NCBI RefSeq assembly: GCF_019351435.1
Contig: NZ_JAHWYN010000001.1
Location: 189,785 to 253,784, forward strand
Length of the DNA stretch: 64,000 nucleotides
Source of the DNA: Flavobacterium taihuense
GTDB lineage: Bacteria > Bacteroidota > Bacteroidia > Flavobacteriales > Flavobacteriaceae
Direction of reading: 5' to 3'
Under the pieces are notes generated by a model, which was given only the letters and a program-made list of their open reading frames with translations, was not told the DNA's origin and made no database searches. This document shows positions 17,272 through 25,340 of the stretch, piece by piece. The position numbers were made by a program, and so were the translations under genes. The first letter of the stretch is position 1; each line of letters opens with the position of its first letter.

Positions 17272-19035
17272 ATGATTAAACAAGTAATGAAAAGATATTT
17301 AATTCTATTCCTATTAAGTTTTCAAGGACTTTTGGCTCAAGTGCAATTTGAGGCAAGAGTAAGCAAAACGACGCTTGGACTCAACGAGAGACTGCGCATC
17401 GATTTTGTGATGAATATTGATGGTGATAATTTTGTCCAACCCTCTTTTGATGGCTTTCGAATCATTGCTGGGCCAAGTCAGCAAGTGAGTCAATCTTGGA
17501 TCAATGGAAAAACATCTTTCGAGAAAAGTTATTCTTATTTTTTGTTGCCCAATCAAAAAGGGACATTAGTTATCAAGCAAGCAGTTATTGAATATAATGG
17601 GCAGATTTACAAAACACAACCGATAAAAATCAATGTGACTGCGGCTACAGAACAGCCGCGAGACCCTAATGATTCACAGGTTTCGGCCGATGATAATCTG
17701 TATTTGGTTGCCGATATTTCAAATACCAATCCTTACATTAATCAGCCTATTACGGCGGTTTATAAATTGTATTTCAGTTACAATATAGGAATCACAAATT
17801 GGAAAGAATTGAGTAAACCAAAGTACAATGATTTTTGGAGTCAAAATATTGATATTAAACGGTTAGTAGCCGAAGAAGGAACTTTCAAAGGGGAAAAATA
17901 CCGCTACATTGTTTTAAAGAAAATAATTTTGTATCCTCAAAAATCAGGGAAGCTTGTTATTGAGCCTTTGGCGTTGGATATCGATGTGCAGCTGCCAACA
18001 AACCGTAGAGATATTTTTGGCCGAGTGATTGTGACCGAAGGCAATAAAAGAGTATCGGCAGGAGCCAAAACGATTTATGTTAAACCGCTACCAGAAGCAG
18101 GAAAACCTATTGATTTTACAGGTGCTGTCGGTAAATTTGATTTCAAAGCAATACCATCTAAAACAACTTTAAAAAACGGAGAAAGTTTGGATTTACTTTT
18201 AAGTGTGACAGGTACAGGGAATCTTAAATTATTTACCTTGCCAAAACCAGAAGTACCTAATGCATTAGAAATGTATGATCCTGTTCATGATGAGAAAGTA
18301 AATACGCCACTTTCTGGAATGACTGGTAAAATATCGGATTCGTATACCATTATACCACAATACAAAGGCGATTATGTAATTAAACCAATGCATTTTTCGT
18401 ATTTTGATTTAGGATCCGGTACCTATAAAACAATTAGTTCATCCGAGATTAAAATCAATGTTCTCGACGGGCCAACACAAACTGCTGAGACACCAACAAA
18501 TGCTAGTGTTGATAAAAACAAAATTGAAGGAGTTGAACAGTTTAAATACATTGACTTAAAAACGGAACTTACCACAAGAAATGAACCTGTATTTTTTGGT
18601 TCCTATAAATTCTATGGGTTATTGTTTTTACCATTTTTGTTACTTCCTATAATTGTATTATTCAAAAAGAAAAAAGAGGCAATCGATAGTGATGTTTTTG
18701 GAAATAGAATTAAGATGAACAATAAATTGGCTAAGAAGTATCTATCGGAAGCCAAGAAACAAATCAATAATAAGGAGCCTTTCTATGTTGCTTTAGAAAA
18801 AGCAATGCACAATTTCTTGAAAGCCAAGTTACATATCGAAACTTCAGAAATGAGTAAAGATAATATTCAAGATTTATTACTGTCCAGGAAAGCTAGTCCA
18901 GAAGCGGTAAGTAGTTTTATTGCACTAACTGAGAACTGCGAGATTGCGAGATATGCGCCATCATCGAGTGCAACGATACAACACGATTTTGATAAAGCAG
19001 TAGCCATCATTTCTGAATTGGAAAAACAGATTTAA
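17272..19035 (+). CDS. batD: BatD, periplasmic-domain membrane protein
   Basis: A 587-aa protein. A signal peptide (YLILFLLSFQGLLAQ) precedes a long beta-rich extracytoplasmic part of tandem Ig-like domains. It has the BatD hallmarks FIIAGPSQQVSQSW-like (here FRIIAGPSQQVSQSWING), PFYVALEKAMHNFLKAKL, and a single span at about 445-462 (YGLLFLPFLLLPIIVLF), then a helical cytoplasmic tail with CEIARYAPSS near the end. The start at 17272 is followed by a second ATG at 17287 (MKRYLILF) that is equally plausible. Together with BatA, BatB, BatC and BatE it probably forms an inner-membrane complex. Confidence 0.88.
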   Translation: MIKQVMKRYLILFLLSFQGLLAQVQFEARVSKTTLGLNERLRIDFVMNIDGDNFVQPSFDGFRIIAGPSQQVSQSWINGKTSFEKSYSYFLLPNQKGTLVIKQAVIEYNGQIYKTQPIKINVTAATEQPRDPNDSQVSADDNLYLVADISNTNPYINQPITAVYKLYFSYNIGITNWKELSKPKYNDFWSQNIDIKRLVAEEGTFKGEKYRYIVLKKIILYPQKSGKLVIEPLALDIDVQLPTNRRDIFGRVIVTEGNKRVSAGAKTIYVKPLPEAGKPIDFTGAVGKFDFKAIPSKTTLKNGESLDLLLSVTGTGNLKLFTLPKPEVPNALEMYDPVHDEKVNTPLSGMTGKISDSYTIIPQYKGDYVIKPMHFSYFDLGSGTYKTISSSEIKINVLDGPTQTAETPTNASVDKNKIEGVEQFKYIDLKTELTTRNEPVFFGSYKFYGLLFLPFLLLPIIVLFKKKKEAIDSDVFGNRIKMNNKLAKKYLSEAKKQINNKEPFYVALEKAMHNFLKAKLHIETSEMSKDNIQDLLLSRKASPEAVSSFIALTENCEIARYAPSSSATIQHDFDKAVAIISELEKQI

Positions 19036-19082
19036 TTTTTGATTTCGAAATAATAGACATTCGATATTTATATTTATTTAAA

Positions 19083-19838
19083 ATGAAAAATATTTCTTAC
19101 ATATTATTATTATTATTATTTATCTCGCAAGTTTTCTTTGCTCAAACGGGTTTTGAAAAAGGGAACAATTTATACCAAAACGGCAAGTATGAGGCCGCCG
19201 CCAAAGAATATGAATCGGTTTTGGCAACGAACAAAGAATCAGCCGAATTGTATTTCAATTTAGGAAATTGTTATTACAAGCTTCAGGAAACTGCATCAGC
19301 TATTTATTATTATGAAAAAGCTTTGGTTTTGGATCCTTCCGATAAAGACGTTTTAAACAATATAAAATTTGCTCAAAAACATACTATAGATGAAATTAAA
19401 GTGGTTCCAAAAGTAGGTTTTGCGAAGCTGCTTAGAGATTTTACGGGGATTTATCCTTTTGATACTTGGGCTTGGATAACGATAGCTTTTGCGATGTTGT
19501 TCCTATTGTTTTTTATGGGTTATTATTTTTCTCAAACAGCTCTTGTAAAAAGAATTTTCTTTTTGGGAATGTTTGTAATACTATTGCTCGTTGTGATGAG
19601 TATTTCGGCAGCATTTTTTGAGAAAAGTCATTTTGACAATGAAAGGCCAGCTATCGTTTTTGCTGAATCTACAGATGTACGAAGCGAACCCCAAAAGGCT
19701 AGTTCAGCCATTTTTGTTTTACATGAAGGAACTAAAGTATATGTCGAAGAAACTATAGGAAGCTGGAAAAAAATTCAACTGACTGATGGAACTGAAGGTT
19801 GGATTGACAGCAACTCGATTAAAGAAGTGAAGGATTAG
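19083..19838 (+). CDS. batE: BatE, TPR and SH3-like domain protein
   Basis: A 251-aa protein and last gene of the operon. Signal peptide (ILLLLLFISQVFFAQ), two TPR motifs (GFEKGNNLYQNGKYEAAAKEY at about 22-42, given in part; ELYFNLGNCYYKLQETASAI), two membrane segments (TWAWITIAFAMLFLLFFMGYYF region at about 135-156 and FFLGMFVILLLVVMSIS at about 164-180), and a C-terminal bacterial SH3 domain (VRSEPQKASSAIFVLHEGTKV then WKKIQLTDGTEGWI). SH3b domains often bind cell-wall peptides. Confidence 0.87.
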   Translation: MKNISYILLLLLFISQVFFAQTGFEKGNNLYQNGKYEAAAKEYESVLATNKESAELYFNLGNCYYKLQETASAIYYYEKALVLDPSDKDVLNNIKFAQKHTIDEIKVVPKVGFAKLLRDFTGIYPFDTWAWITIAFAMLFLLFFMGYYFSQTALVKRIFFLGMFVILLLVVMSISAAFFEKSHFDNERPAIVFAESTDVRSEPQKASSAIFVLHEGTKVYVEETIGSWKKIQLTDGTEGWIDSNSIKEVKD

Positions 19839-19843
19839 TTTTT

Positions 19844-20037
19844 CAGATAGCAGTAGGCAGATTTCAGTATTAGTATTCAGATTGATAATTTTCTAAAAGA
19901 AAACGATTAAATTTATAAATAGAGTAGCCCATAGTTTCAACTATGGGCTACTCTATTTTTTGGTGTTCAGTATTTGATTTGATAATAGACTAATCTTATT
20001 AGATTCAAGAAATCTAAAATCTGCCTATTGCTATCTG
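19844..20037. repeat. 21-bp inverted repeat nesting the bat operon terminator
   Basis: A 21-bp arm at 19844-19864 (starting CAGATAGCAGTAGGCAG) pairs with 20017-20037 (ending CTATCTG) with one G:T-type mismatch. The operon terminator lies between the arms. The whole 217-bp convergent gap is therefore one nested palindrome. Confidence 0.75.
19918..19960. terminator. bat operon terminator
   Basis: A perfect 17-bp stem (19918-19934 with 19941-19957; core TAGAGTAGCCCATAG) with a 6-nt loop and a T-run on the plus strand. Convergent with the cvpA-like gene. Confidence 0.88.
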
Positions 20038-20055
20038 CAACCTGAAGACAGCGAG

Positions 20056-20556
20056 CTACTTCCTCGCCTTATCGTACCATTTTTCAATAGACGGAAAAAC
20101 AAAGCCTGCTATTTTTTGAATTGGGTTAAAGAAAATCGATTTGTCAAGAGTCTCTTTTTTGGCCAGATAGTTGTGGTAGTTTATTTTTTCGAAAATCGTA
20201 AAAAATATACTGATGATCAAAATGGTTTTCAATACTCTGAAAAAACCACCACCAAGACTATTAATCCAGCCCAAAAAGGCAAAATCGGCTATATTGGTCA
20301 AGAATTTTCCAAGTATATAAATGCCAATAACCACGACAATAAAAGTTAGGATAAAGGCAAAAACTTGAATAGTATAAGGATTCCAATGCAACCAACCTGA
20401 TAAAATAGTTGTAAGTACATCCGAAAATTTTATGGCAATGTAAATCCCCAAAATAAGGGAAACAAAGGAAGCCAATTCAACAAAAAGCCCATTTCTGATT
20501 CCTTTATACAACGAATAGCACAAGAAACCACCTATGATAATATCAAAAAAACTCAT
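20056..20556 (-). CDS. CvpA family membrane protein
   Basis: A 166-aa protein with four hydrophobic segments: SFFDIIIGGFLCYSLYKGIRNG at the start, then VELASFVSLILGIYIAI, FAFILTFIVVVIGIYILG and FLGWINSLGGGFFRVLKTILIISIFF. The pattern D-(I)-I...G...G...R.G and GWINSLGGGFFRVLK is typical of CvpA/DedE-type proteins, which are linked to colicin V production and envelope homeostasis. Upstream on its strand the box TATCTTTG (complement of 20582-20589) makes a plausible -7 element about 26 bp before the start. Confidence 0.85.
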   Translation of the reverse strand: MSFFDIIIGGFLCYSLYKGIRNGLFVELASFVSLILGIYIAIKFSDVLTTILSGWLHWNPYTIQVFAFILTFIVVVIGIYILGKFLTNIADFAFLGWINSLGGGFFRVLKTILIISIFFTIFEKINYHNYLAKKETLDKSIFFNPIQKIAGFVFPSIEKWYDKARK

Positions 20557-20581
20557 TTATTTATTTTAAATATTAAAGGCG

Positions 20582-20636
20582 CAAAGATAAAAGAATTGTT
20601 CGGTAACCATTGTCAATTTTCAAGTTCTTATCTTTG
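20582..20636. promoter_or_regulatory. divergent -7 boxes between cvpA-like and hypothetical genes
   Basis: TATCTTTG occurs on the minus strand (complement of 20582-20589) and again on the plus strand at 20629-20636, both exact TAnnTTTG matches, consistent with back-to-back promoters in the short gap between divergent genes. Confidence 0.45.
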
Positions 20637-20709
20637 TCAAAATAATTCGATTTCATTTTTGAAAATCTGCGGAATAAATCTGCAATCAAGAATCGCTAAT
20701 CTACAATCA

Positions 20710-21075
20710 ATGATAAAAATGTCAAGAGACACACAACTGAAAGAGCGCTGGGAACGGCTTGTCGATATACTTTCGAACCAATTTTCACAAGGAGAAGATT
20801 TGGATTTGGATGCCATAATTTATTTAATTGGAGTACAGGAATTGGGTAAAGTACATCGCGAATACAAAAAAGACGAAAAACTCAATTTGATGCACATTGC
20901 TATTTGTCGATTATTGGAGCCCTATGGATTCTATGAATTCGAATTTTTTGATGAAGACGGCTGGCCTCATTACAAAGTAAAAGAGCAATTACCTCCTTTA
21001 AAAGCAGGGGAACAATCGGTTTTGATGAAAGAAGCCATCGTTAATTATTTTCTGGAAAGAGAAGTGATTGATTAA
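20710..21075 (+). CDS. conserved hypothetical protein upstream of pheS
   Basis: A 121-aa acidic cytoplasmic protein started at 20710 (MIKMSRDTQLKERWERL); 20719 is an equal alternative. The longer frame back to 20596 runs through promoter-like DNA and is not used. Visible features are an amphipathic N-terminal helix, DAIIYLIGVQELGKV, a central HIAICRLLEPYGFYEFEFFDEDGWPHY block rich in aromatics, and a helical end. It looks like a family conserved among Flavobacteriia, but I do not recognise a function. It precedes pheS on the same strand by about 93 bp. Confidence 0.65.
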   Translation: MIKMSRDTQLKERWERLVDILSNQFSQGEDLDLDAIIYLIGVQELGKVHREYKKDEKLNLMHIAICRLLEPYGFYEFEFFDEDGWPHYKVKEQLPPLKAGEQSVLMKEAIVNYFLEREVID

Positions 21076-21144
21076 TGATGTAAGATTTTAGACTAGAGGC
21101 ATGAAATACTTTTAACTTCTAACTTCTAACTTCCAACTTTTTCC

Positions 21145-21152
21145 TAAATTTG
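21145..21152 (+). promoter_or_regulatory. candidate -7 box of pheS
   Basis: TAAATTTG matches TAnnTTTG exactly, 17 bp before the pheS start. It follows a run of AACTTCTAACTTCTAACTTCC direct words (about 21115-21136). No good TTG -33 is seen. Confidence 0.35.
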
Positions 21153-21168
21153 CACTCTCAATTACGGA

Positions 21169-22194
21169 ATGAAAATGATAGACAAGATAAAAGAATATAT
21201 TGGCGAAGCACAGGCTTTCTCCACACAAAATCCAGCAGAACTAGAGGTGTTTAGAATAAAATTCTTGGGAACCAAAGGATTATTGAAAGACCTTTTTGCT
21301 GAATTCAAAAATGTACCCAATGACCAAAAAAAGGAATTTGGACAAGTAATCAATTTGCTTAAAACTTCGGCCGAAGACAAAGTAAAATCCATTCAGGAAG
21401 CTTTAGCCAGCAAAGAAGAAATCAAAGGATTTTATGGTGATTTAACCCGTACGGCTGAACCAACGATTATTGGTTCCCGTCATCCTATTTCATTGGTAAA
21501 AAACCAAATTATAGATGTCTTTTCAAACATCGGATTCAACGTTTCCGAAGGTCCTGAAATTGAAGACGATTGGCATAATTTTACTGCATTAAACTTGCCA
21601 GAATACCATCCAGCACGTGATATGCAGGATACATTTTTCATACAAACCAATCCCGATATATTGTTGCGTACGCACACTTCATCTGTACAGGTGCGTTATA
21701 TGGAAAACAACAAACCGCCTATTCGAACGATTTCGCCAGGAAGAGTTTTTCGTAATGAAGCTGTTTCTTCTCGCTCACATTGTATCTTTCACCAAGTGGA
21801 AGGATTGTATATTGACAAAGATGTTTCCTTTGCCGACTTGAAACAAACGCTGCTGTATTTTACCAAAGAGATGTTCGGGAAATCAAAAATCCGCTTGCGT
21901 CCTTCCTATTTTCCCTTTACGGAACCAAGTGCCGAGGTTGATATTTATTGGGGTCTAAAAACGGAAACCGATTATAGAATTACAAAAGGAACTGGCTGGT
22001 TGGAAATCATGGGTTGCGGAATGGTAGACCCGAATGTGCTTAAAAACTGTGACATCAATCCAGACGAATACAATGGTTTCGCATTTGGAATGGGAATTGA
22101 GCGTATAGCGATGTTATTATACCAAATTGGCGACATCCGTATGTTCTATGAGAATGACGTGCGTTTTTTAGAGCAATTTAAATCCAGCATATAA
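21169..22194 (+). CDS. pheS: phenylalanyl-tRNA synthetase alpha subunit
   Basis: A 341-aa class II aminoacyl-tRNA synthetase subunit of the normal length. An N-terminal coiled-coil (about 1-90) precedes the catalytic core with GFNVSEGPEIEDDWHNF, the PARDMQDTFF motif, motif 2 around RTISPGRVFRNEAVSSRSHCIFHQVEG, and motif 3 GFAFGMGIERIAMLLY. It pairs with PheT (not in this window) to charge tRNA-Phe. Start is 21169 or the second Met at 21175, which gives the more usual MIDKIKEY. A perfect hairpin follows the stop. Confidence 0.95.
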   Translation: MKMIDKIKEYIGEAQAFSTQNPAELEVFRIKFLGTKGLLKDLFAEFKNVPNDQKKEFGQVINLLKTSAEDKVKSIQEALASKEEIKGFYGDLTRTAEPTIIGSRHPISLVKNQIIDVFSNIGFNVSEGPEIEDDWHNFTALNLPEYHPARDMQDTFFIQTNPDILLRTHTSSVQVRYMENNKPPIRTISPGRVFRNEAVSSRSHCIFHQVEGLYIDKDVSFADLKQTLLYFTKEMFGKSKIRLRPSYFPFTEPSAEVDIYWGLKTETDYRITKGTGWLEIMGCGMVDPNVLKNCDINPDEYNGFAFGMGIERIAMLLYQIGDIRMFYENDVRFLEQFKSSI

Positions 22195-22203
22195 TTTAAG
22201 TCA

Positions 22204-22254
22204 AAAGCCGAAAGTCGAAAGTTTCAGCATTTGGGACTTTCGACTTTCGGCTTT
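22204..22254. repeat. 19-bp perfect inverted repeat after pheS
   Basis: AAAGCCGAAAGTCGAAAGT (22204-22222) pairs perfectly with 22236-22254 around a 13-nt loop. Each arm is itself a tandem of GAAAG words. It lacks a U-tract, so it is a strong hairpin but not a canonical terminator; the next gene starts 16 bp later. Confidence 0.8.
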
Positions 22255-22270
22255 ATAACTTTTGACAACA

Positions 22271-22678
22271 ATGAAAAAAGACATTAACATCCCCGAAGTA
22301 GAAAACGTATTCCTTGCTGCCGTTCAAGAATGGAGCGACGATTTTATGGAAAAAGTGTGGTATGCCTATTTAATAAATGACAGCGATTTCCAACTAGACA
22401 GTGTTATGGTAGTTTCCAAAGCTTTTGGAACTATAGATGGCGAAATGAAGAAGACTTCTCTTTTGCGTCACGCTTTTATGGAAGTTCCAGCTGTTTCTGT
22501 AGTAAAAATCGAAATGGTTGAAAAAAGTGTATTGGCGCTCAACAATGAGTTTATGGTAACCTATTTCATAGGAAACACATTATACGACAAAAAATTTATA
22601 TTCAAAGCTAATGGCATTAATGAAAATGCAGTTGAAGAAGTACCACTTTTATTTGTTGATGGAGTGATGGTCAAATAG
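22271..22678 (+). CDS. conserved hypothetical protein
   Basis: A 135-aa cytoplasmic protein beginning MKKDINIPEVENVFLAA at the ATG at 22271; an in-frame TTG at 22262 is less likely. Its composition (YAYLINDSDFQLDSVMVVSKAFG, then two mixed beta strands ending EVPLLFVDGVMVK) suggests a small alpha/beta fold. I recognise no domain. It shares strand with pheS but is separated by the strong hairpin, and it is followed by a bidirectional terminator. Confidence 0.65.
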   Translation: MKKDINIPEVENVFLAAVQEWSDDFMEKVWYAYLINDSDFQLDSVMVVSKAFGTIDGEMKKTSLLRHAFMEVPAVSVVKIEMVEKSVLALNNEFMVTYFIGNTLYDKKFIFKANGINENAVEEVPLLFVDGVMVK

Positions 22679-22695
22679 CAAAAGTAATAATAAGT

Positions 22696-22735
22696 AAAAA
22701 AGGCATTTTCTTAAATTAGAAAATGCCTTTTTTAT
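22696..22735. terminator. bidirectional terminator between hypothetical gene and gpsA
   Basis: AAAAAAGGCATTTTC (22696-22710) pairs with GAAAATGCCTTTTTT (22719-22733), giving a 15-bp stem with A- and T-tracts on opposite sides between convergent genes. Confidence 0.85.
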
Positions 22736-22777
22736 TGTTTTTTCTCCATCTGAAATCTTCAGACTGAAATCTGAAAA

Positions 22778-23773
22778 CTAATCAAGTTCCTCAGTCAGTT
22801 TTTTAAACACAGCTTTGGCTTCTTTCCCTTCGTATAAAATAGCGTAAACAGCATCAATAATAGGGGTTTTGGCTCCATAACCTTGGTTAAGTTTGTAAGC
22901 ACTTTTTACAGCATAATATCCTTCGGCAACCATACTCATCTCCATTTGTGCGGCTTGTACGGTATATCCTTTTCCAATCATATTTCCGAACATTCTGTTT
23001 CTGGAAAAAACAGAATAACCCGTAACTAGTAAATCGCCCAAATAGGCAGAATCATTAATGTTTCGCTTCATTTTATGCACTTTCTTGATGAATTTTTTCA
23101 TCTCACGAATTGCATTACTCATAATCACCGATTGGAAATTATCTCCATAACCCAATCCGTGTGCAATCCCGGCAGCAATAGAATAAATGTTTTTTAGCAT
23201 CGCAGCATATTCCGTGCCTATAATGTCGTCAGAGATTTTGGCTTTGATATAATTACTAGATAAATTTTTTGCAACTGTGCAGGCTTTGTCTGGATCACCA
23301 CAAGCAATGGTTAAGTAAGATAGTCTTTCAAGAGCTACTTCTTCGGCGTGGCAAGGCCCTGTAATTACTCCAATATTGTAATAAGGGATGTCGTATTTGT
23401 AATGAAAATGTTCCCCTACGATTAAACTGGTTTCGGGAACAATTCCTTTTATGGCAGAAAAAATTACTTTGTCTTTTAGAGAAACTGTCAGTTTTTCTAA
23501 TTCACCATTCAAGAAGGCTGAAGGTATTGCAAAGATGATATAATCAGCATAAGCAACCGCTTCGTTGATGTCATTGGTGAGTTTTAGTTTTTTGTTATCA
23601 AACTCAACAGAACTTAAATAATTTGGATTGTGTTTATGGGTTTTAATGTGTTCTATAGCAGCATCATTTCGCATATACCATGAAATCTCGGGAAGATTTA
23701 CGCACAACATTTTAGCTATAGCTGTTGCCCAACTTCCGCCACCAATTACTGCAAATTTTAAATTATCGGCCAT
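22778..23773 (-). CDS. gpsA: NAD(P)+-dependent glycerol-3-phosphate dehydrogenase
   Basis: A 331-aa enzyme started at 23773 (MADNLKFAVIGGGSWATA); the frame extends to 23794 but the Rossmann motif GGGSWATA sits at the usual distance from the start at 23773. It also has AIKGIVPET, ITGPCHAEEVA and the catalytic-lysine region AAMLKNIYSIAAGIAHGLGYGDN. GpsA makes sn-glycerol-3-phosphate from dihydroxyacetone phosphate for phospholipid synthesis. Monocistronic. Confidence 0.95.
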   Translation of the reverse strand: MADNLKFAVIGGGSWATAIAKMLCVNLPEISWYMRNDAAIEHIKTHKHNPNYLSSVEFDNKKLKLTNDINEAVAYADYIIFAIPSAFLNGELEKLTVSLKDKVIFSAIKGIVPETSLIVGEHFHYKYDIPYYNIGVITGPCHAEEVALERLSYLTIACGDPDKACTVAKNLSSNYIKAKISDDIIGTEYAAMLKNIYSIAAGIAHGLGYGDNFQSVIMSNAIREMKKFIKKVHKMKRNINDSAYLGDLLVTGYSVFSRNRMFGNMIGKGYTVQAAQMEMSMVAEGYYAVKSAYKLNQGYGAKTPIIDAVYAILYEGKEAKAVFKKLTEELD

Positions 23774-24012
23774 TTTTTTATTAAATTTAATCAAAAGTAC
23801 TTAAAAATATACCAATAATACAAATTAATTTTTTTTGCGAAGCCTAGAATTTATGGGACTTTATAAAGATTTAAGTAAAAAAATAAGGAATCTATAATAT
23901 TTTTTGAGTTTCACACAATATATAGGTAATACTTACGTTGTAAGTCATTATAAATAAATTGTTTAGAATTTAAATATGAAAATTGAGTTAGTTAGTTTTG
24001 TTTTAGTATTTT

Positions 24013-24052
24013 AAAAAGGCGTTCTTATTGGTTAAGTGAACGCCTTTTTTTT
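24013..24052. terminator. terminator downstream of the yqhD-like gene
   Basis: AAAAAGGCGTTC (24013-24024) pairs with GAACGCCTTTTT (24038-24049) followed by T residues. It lies 10 bp past the dehydrogenase stop on the minus strand; its left A-tract serves as the T-tract for that strand. The other ~240 bp up to gpsA is AT-rich with nothing else recognised. Confidence 0.8.
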
Positions 24053-24061
24053 ATGTTGCAA

Positions 24062-25225
24062 TTAGTAACTCATCGCTACAATCTCTTTTACTTTTTCTAA
24101 AGTAATATTTTGTTTTTCTCCCAAAGCTTTCCAACCTCTTTTTTCAAAACGGTCTACTATAAAATCAGCTGTTTTTTCAAAATTTTCAGCATTTTCAGAA
24201 AGCAAGGTTTTCATTCCCATAGTATGAAAGAAGGCTACTGTTTTTTCAATGGCAGCCATAGCAATTTCTTCCTCTGTTCCTGTTAAATTAAACACGCGTT
24301 TTCCATATTGTGCTAATTTTTCTTTTTTGGTTTCAAACATTACTTTGTATAAGTTGGGGCCAATAATTGCCAATGTACGGGCATGGTCAATTCCGTAAAG
24401 TGCTGTCAATTCGTGACCAATCATATGAGTTGCCCAGTCACTTGGAACCCCTTTTTGAATCAATCCGTTTAAAGCCATGGTGCAACTCCACATAAAATTG
24501 GATGCCAAAGCATAATCTGTTGGGTTTTCTACCACATCTGGCCCTATTTGAAGTAAGGTTTGCAAAATGCTTTCGGCGATTCTATCTTGCAAATAACCTT
24601 CGTGTACATAGGTTAGGTATTGCTCCATAACGTGAGTGTAAGCATCTACAACTCCATTTTGCAATTGTCTTTTTGGTAAAGAAGCAATTACTGTAGGATC
24701 ACAAATTGAAAACTTTGGGAATAAAGCAGAACCACCAAAATCCAATTTTTCCTGAGTCGCAGCAATGGTAACCACTGATCCCGAATTCATTTCGCTGCCT
24801 GTCGCTGGTAAAGTCAAAACTGTTCCAAACGGAATCACTGTAGATCCTTCTTTGAACAAAATTCTCTTTTTTAGGATATCAATTGGATCGCCTTCAAAAG
24901 GAACTGCTGCCGAAATAAACTTCACTCCATCAATAACGCTTCCGCCACCAACAGCCAGAATGAAATCAATTTTTTGCTCTCTGATGACAGCAACGGCTTT
25001 CATTAAAGTTTCAAAATGTGGATTGGCTTCAATTCCTCCAAATTCAACAATTTCAAATCCTTCCAGACTTTTGCGAACTTGCTCATGAATTCCATTTTTA
25101 AAAACACTTCCTCCTCCATAAGCGAGAAGAATTTTGGCATTGGCAGGAATTAAGGTTGGTAATTTTTCTATTTGTCCTTTCCCAAAAACCAATTTGGTAG
25201 GATTGTATAATTCGAAATTTAACAT
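24062..25225 (-). CDS. yqhD: iron-containing (group III) alcohol dehydrogenase, YqhD-like
   Basis: A 387-aa NADPH-type dehydrogenase. Motifs: FGKGQIEKLPTLI near the start, YGGGSVFKNGI, AVGGGSVIDGVKF for dinucleotide binding, LTLPATGSEMNSGSV, and metal ligands in VDAYTHVMEQYL and the HMIGHELTALYGIDHARTLAI segment. YqhD-type enzymes reduce short-chain aldehydes, including lipid-peroxidation products, with NADPH. It is transcribed away from, and lies next to, a DJ-1/PfpI protein and a LysR regulator, a combination that suggests aldehyde stress response. Symbol assigned by resemblance. Confidence 0.88.
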   Translation of the reverse strand: MLNFELYNPTKLVFGKGQIEKLPTLIPANAKILLAYGGGSVFKNGIHEQVRKSLEGFEIVEFGGIEANPHFETLMKAVAVIREQKIDFILAVGGGSVIDGVKFISAAVPFEGDPIDILKKRILFKEGSTVIPFGTVLTLPATGSEMNSGSVVTIAATQEKLDFGGSALFPKFSICDPTVIASLPKRQLQNGVVDAYTHVMEQYLTYVHEGYLQDRIAESILQTLLQIGPDVVENPTDYALASNFMWSCTMALNGLIQKGVPSDWATHMIGHELTALYGIDHARTLAIIGPNLYKVMFETKKEKLAQYGKRVFNLTGTEEEIAMAAIEKTVAFFHTMGMKTLLSENAENFEKTADFIVDRFEKRGWKALGEKQNITLEKVKEIVAMSY

Positions 25226-25243
25226 AGCGTTTTTTTTTAATTG

Positions 25244-25329
25244 GAAACTAAGACGCTAAGTTACTAAGATTCTGATTTTTTTGAAAAACACATACTTAAA
25301 TCTTAGAACTTGGCATCTCAGAATCTTAG
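25244..25329. repeat. intergenic repeat of CTAAGATTCTGA words
   Basis: The 115-bp gap between the yqhD-like and DJ-1 genes contains AACTAAGACGCTAAGTTACTAAG words. CTAAGATTCTGA (25264-25275) pairs perfectly with TCAGAATCTTAG (25318-25329). No T-run fits a terminator on the coding strand. Confidence 0.65.
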
Positions 25330-25340
25330 AGACTTTCCTC

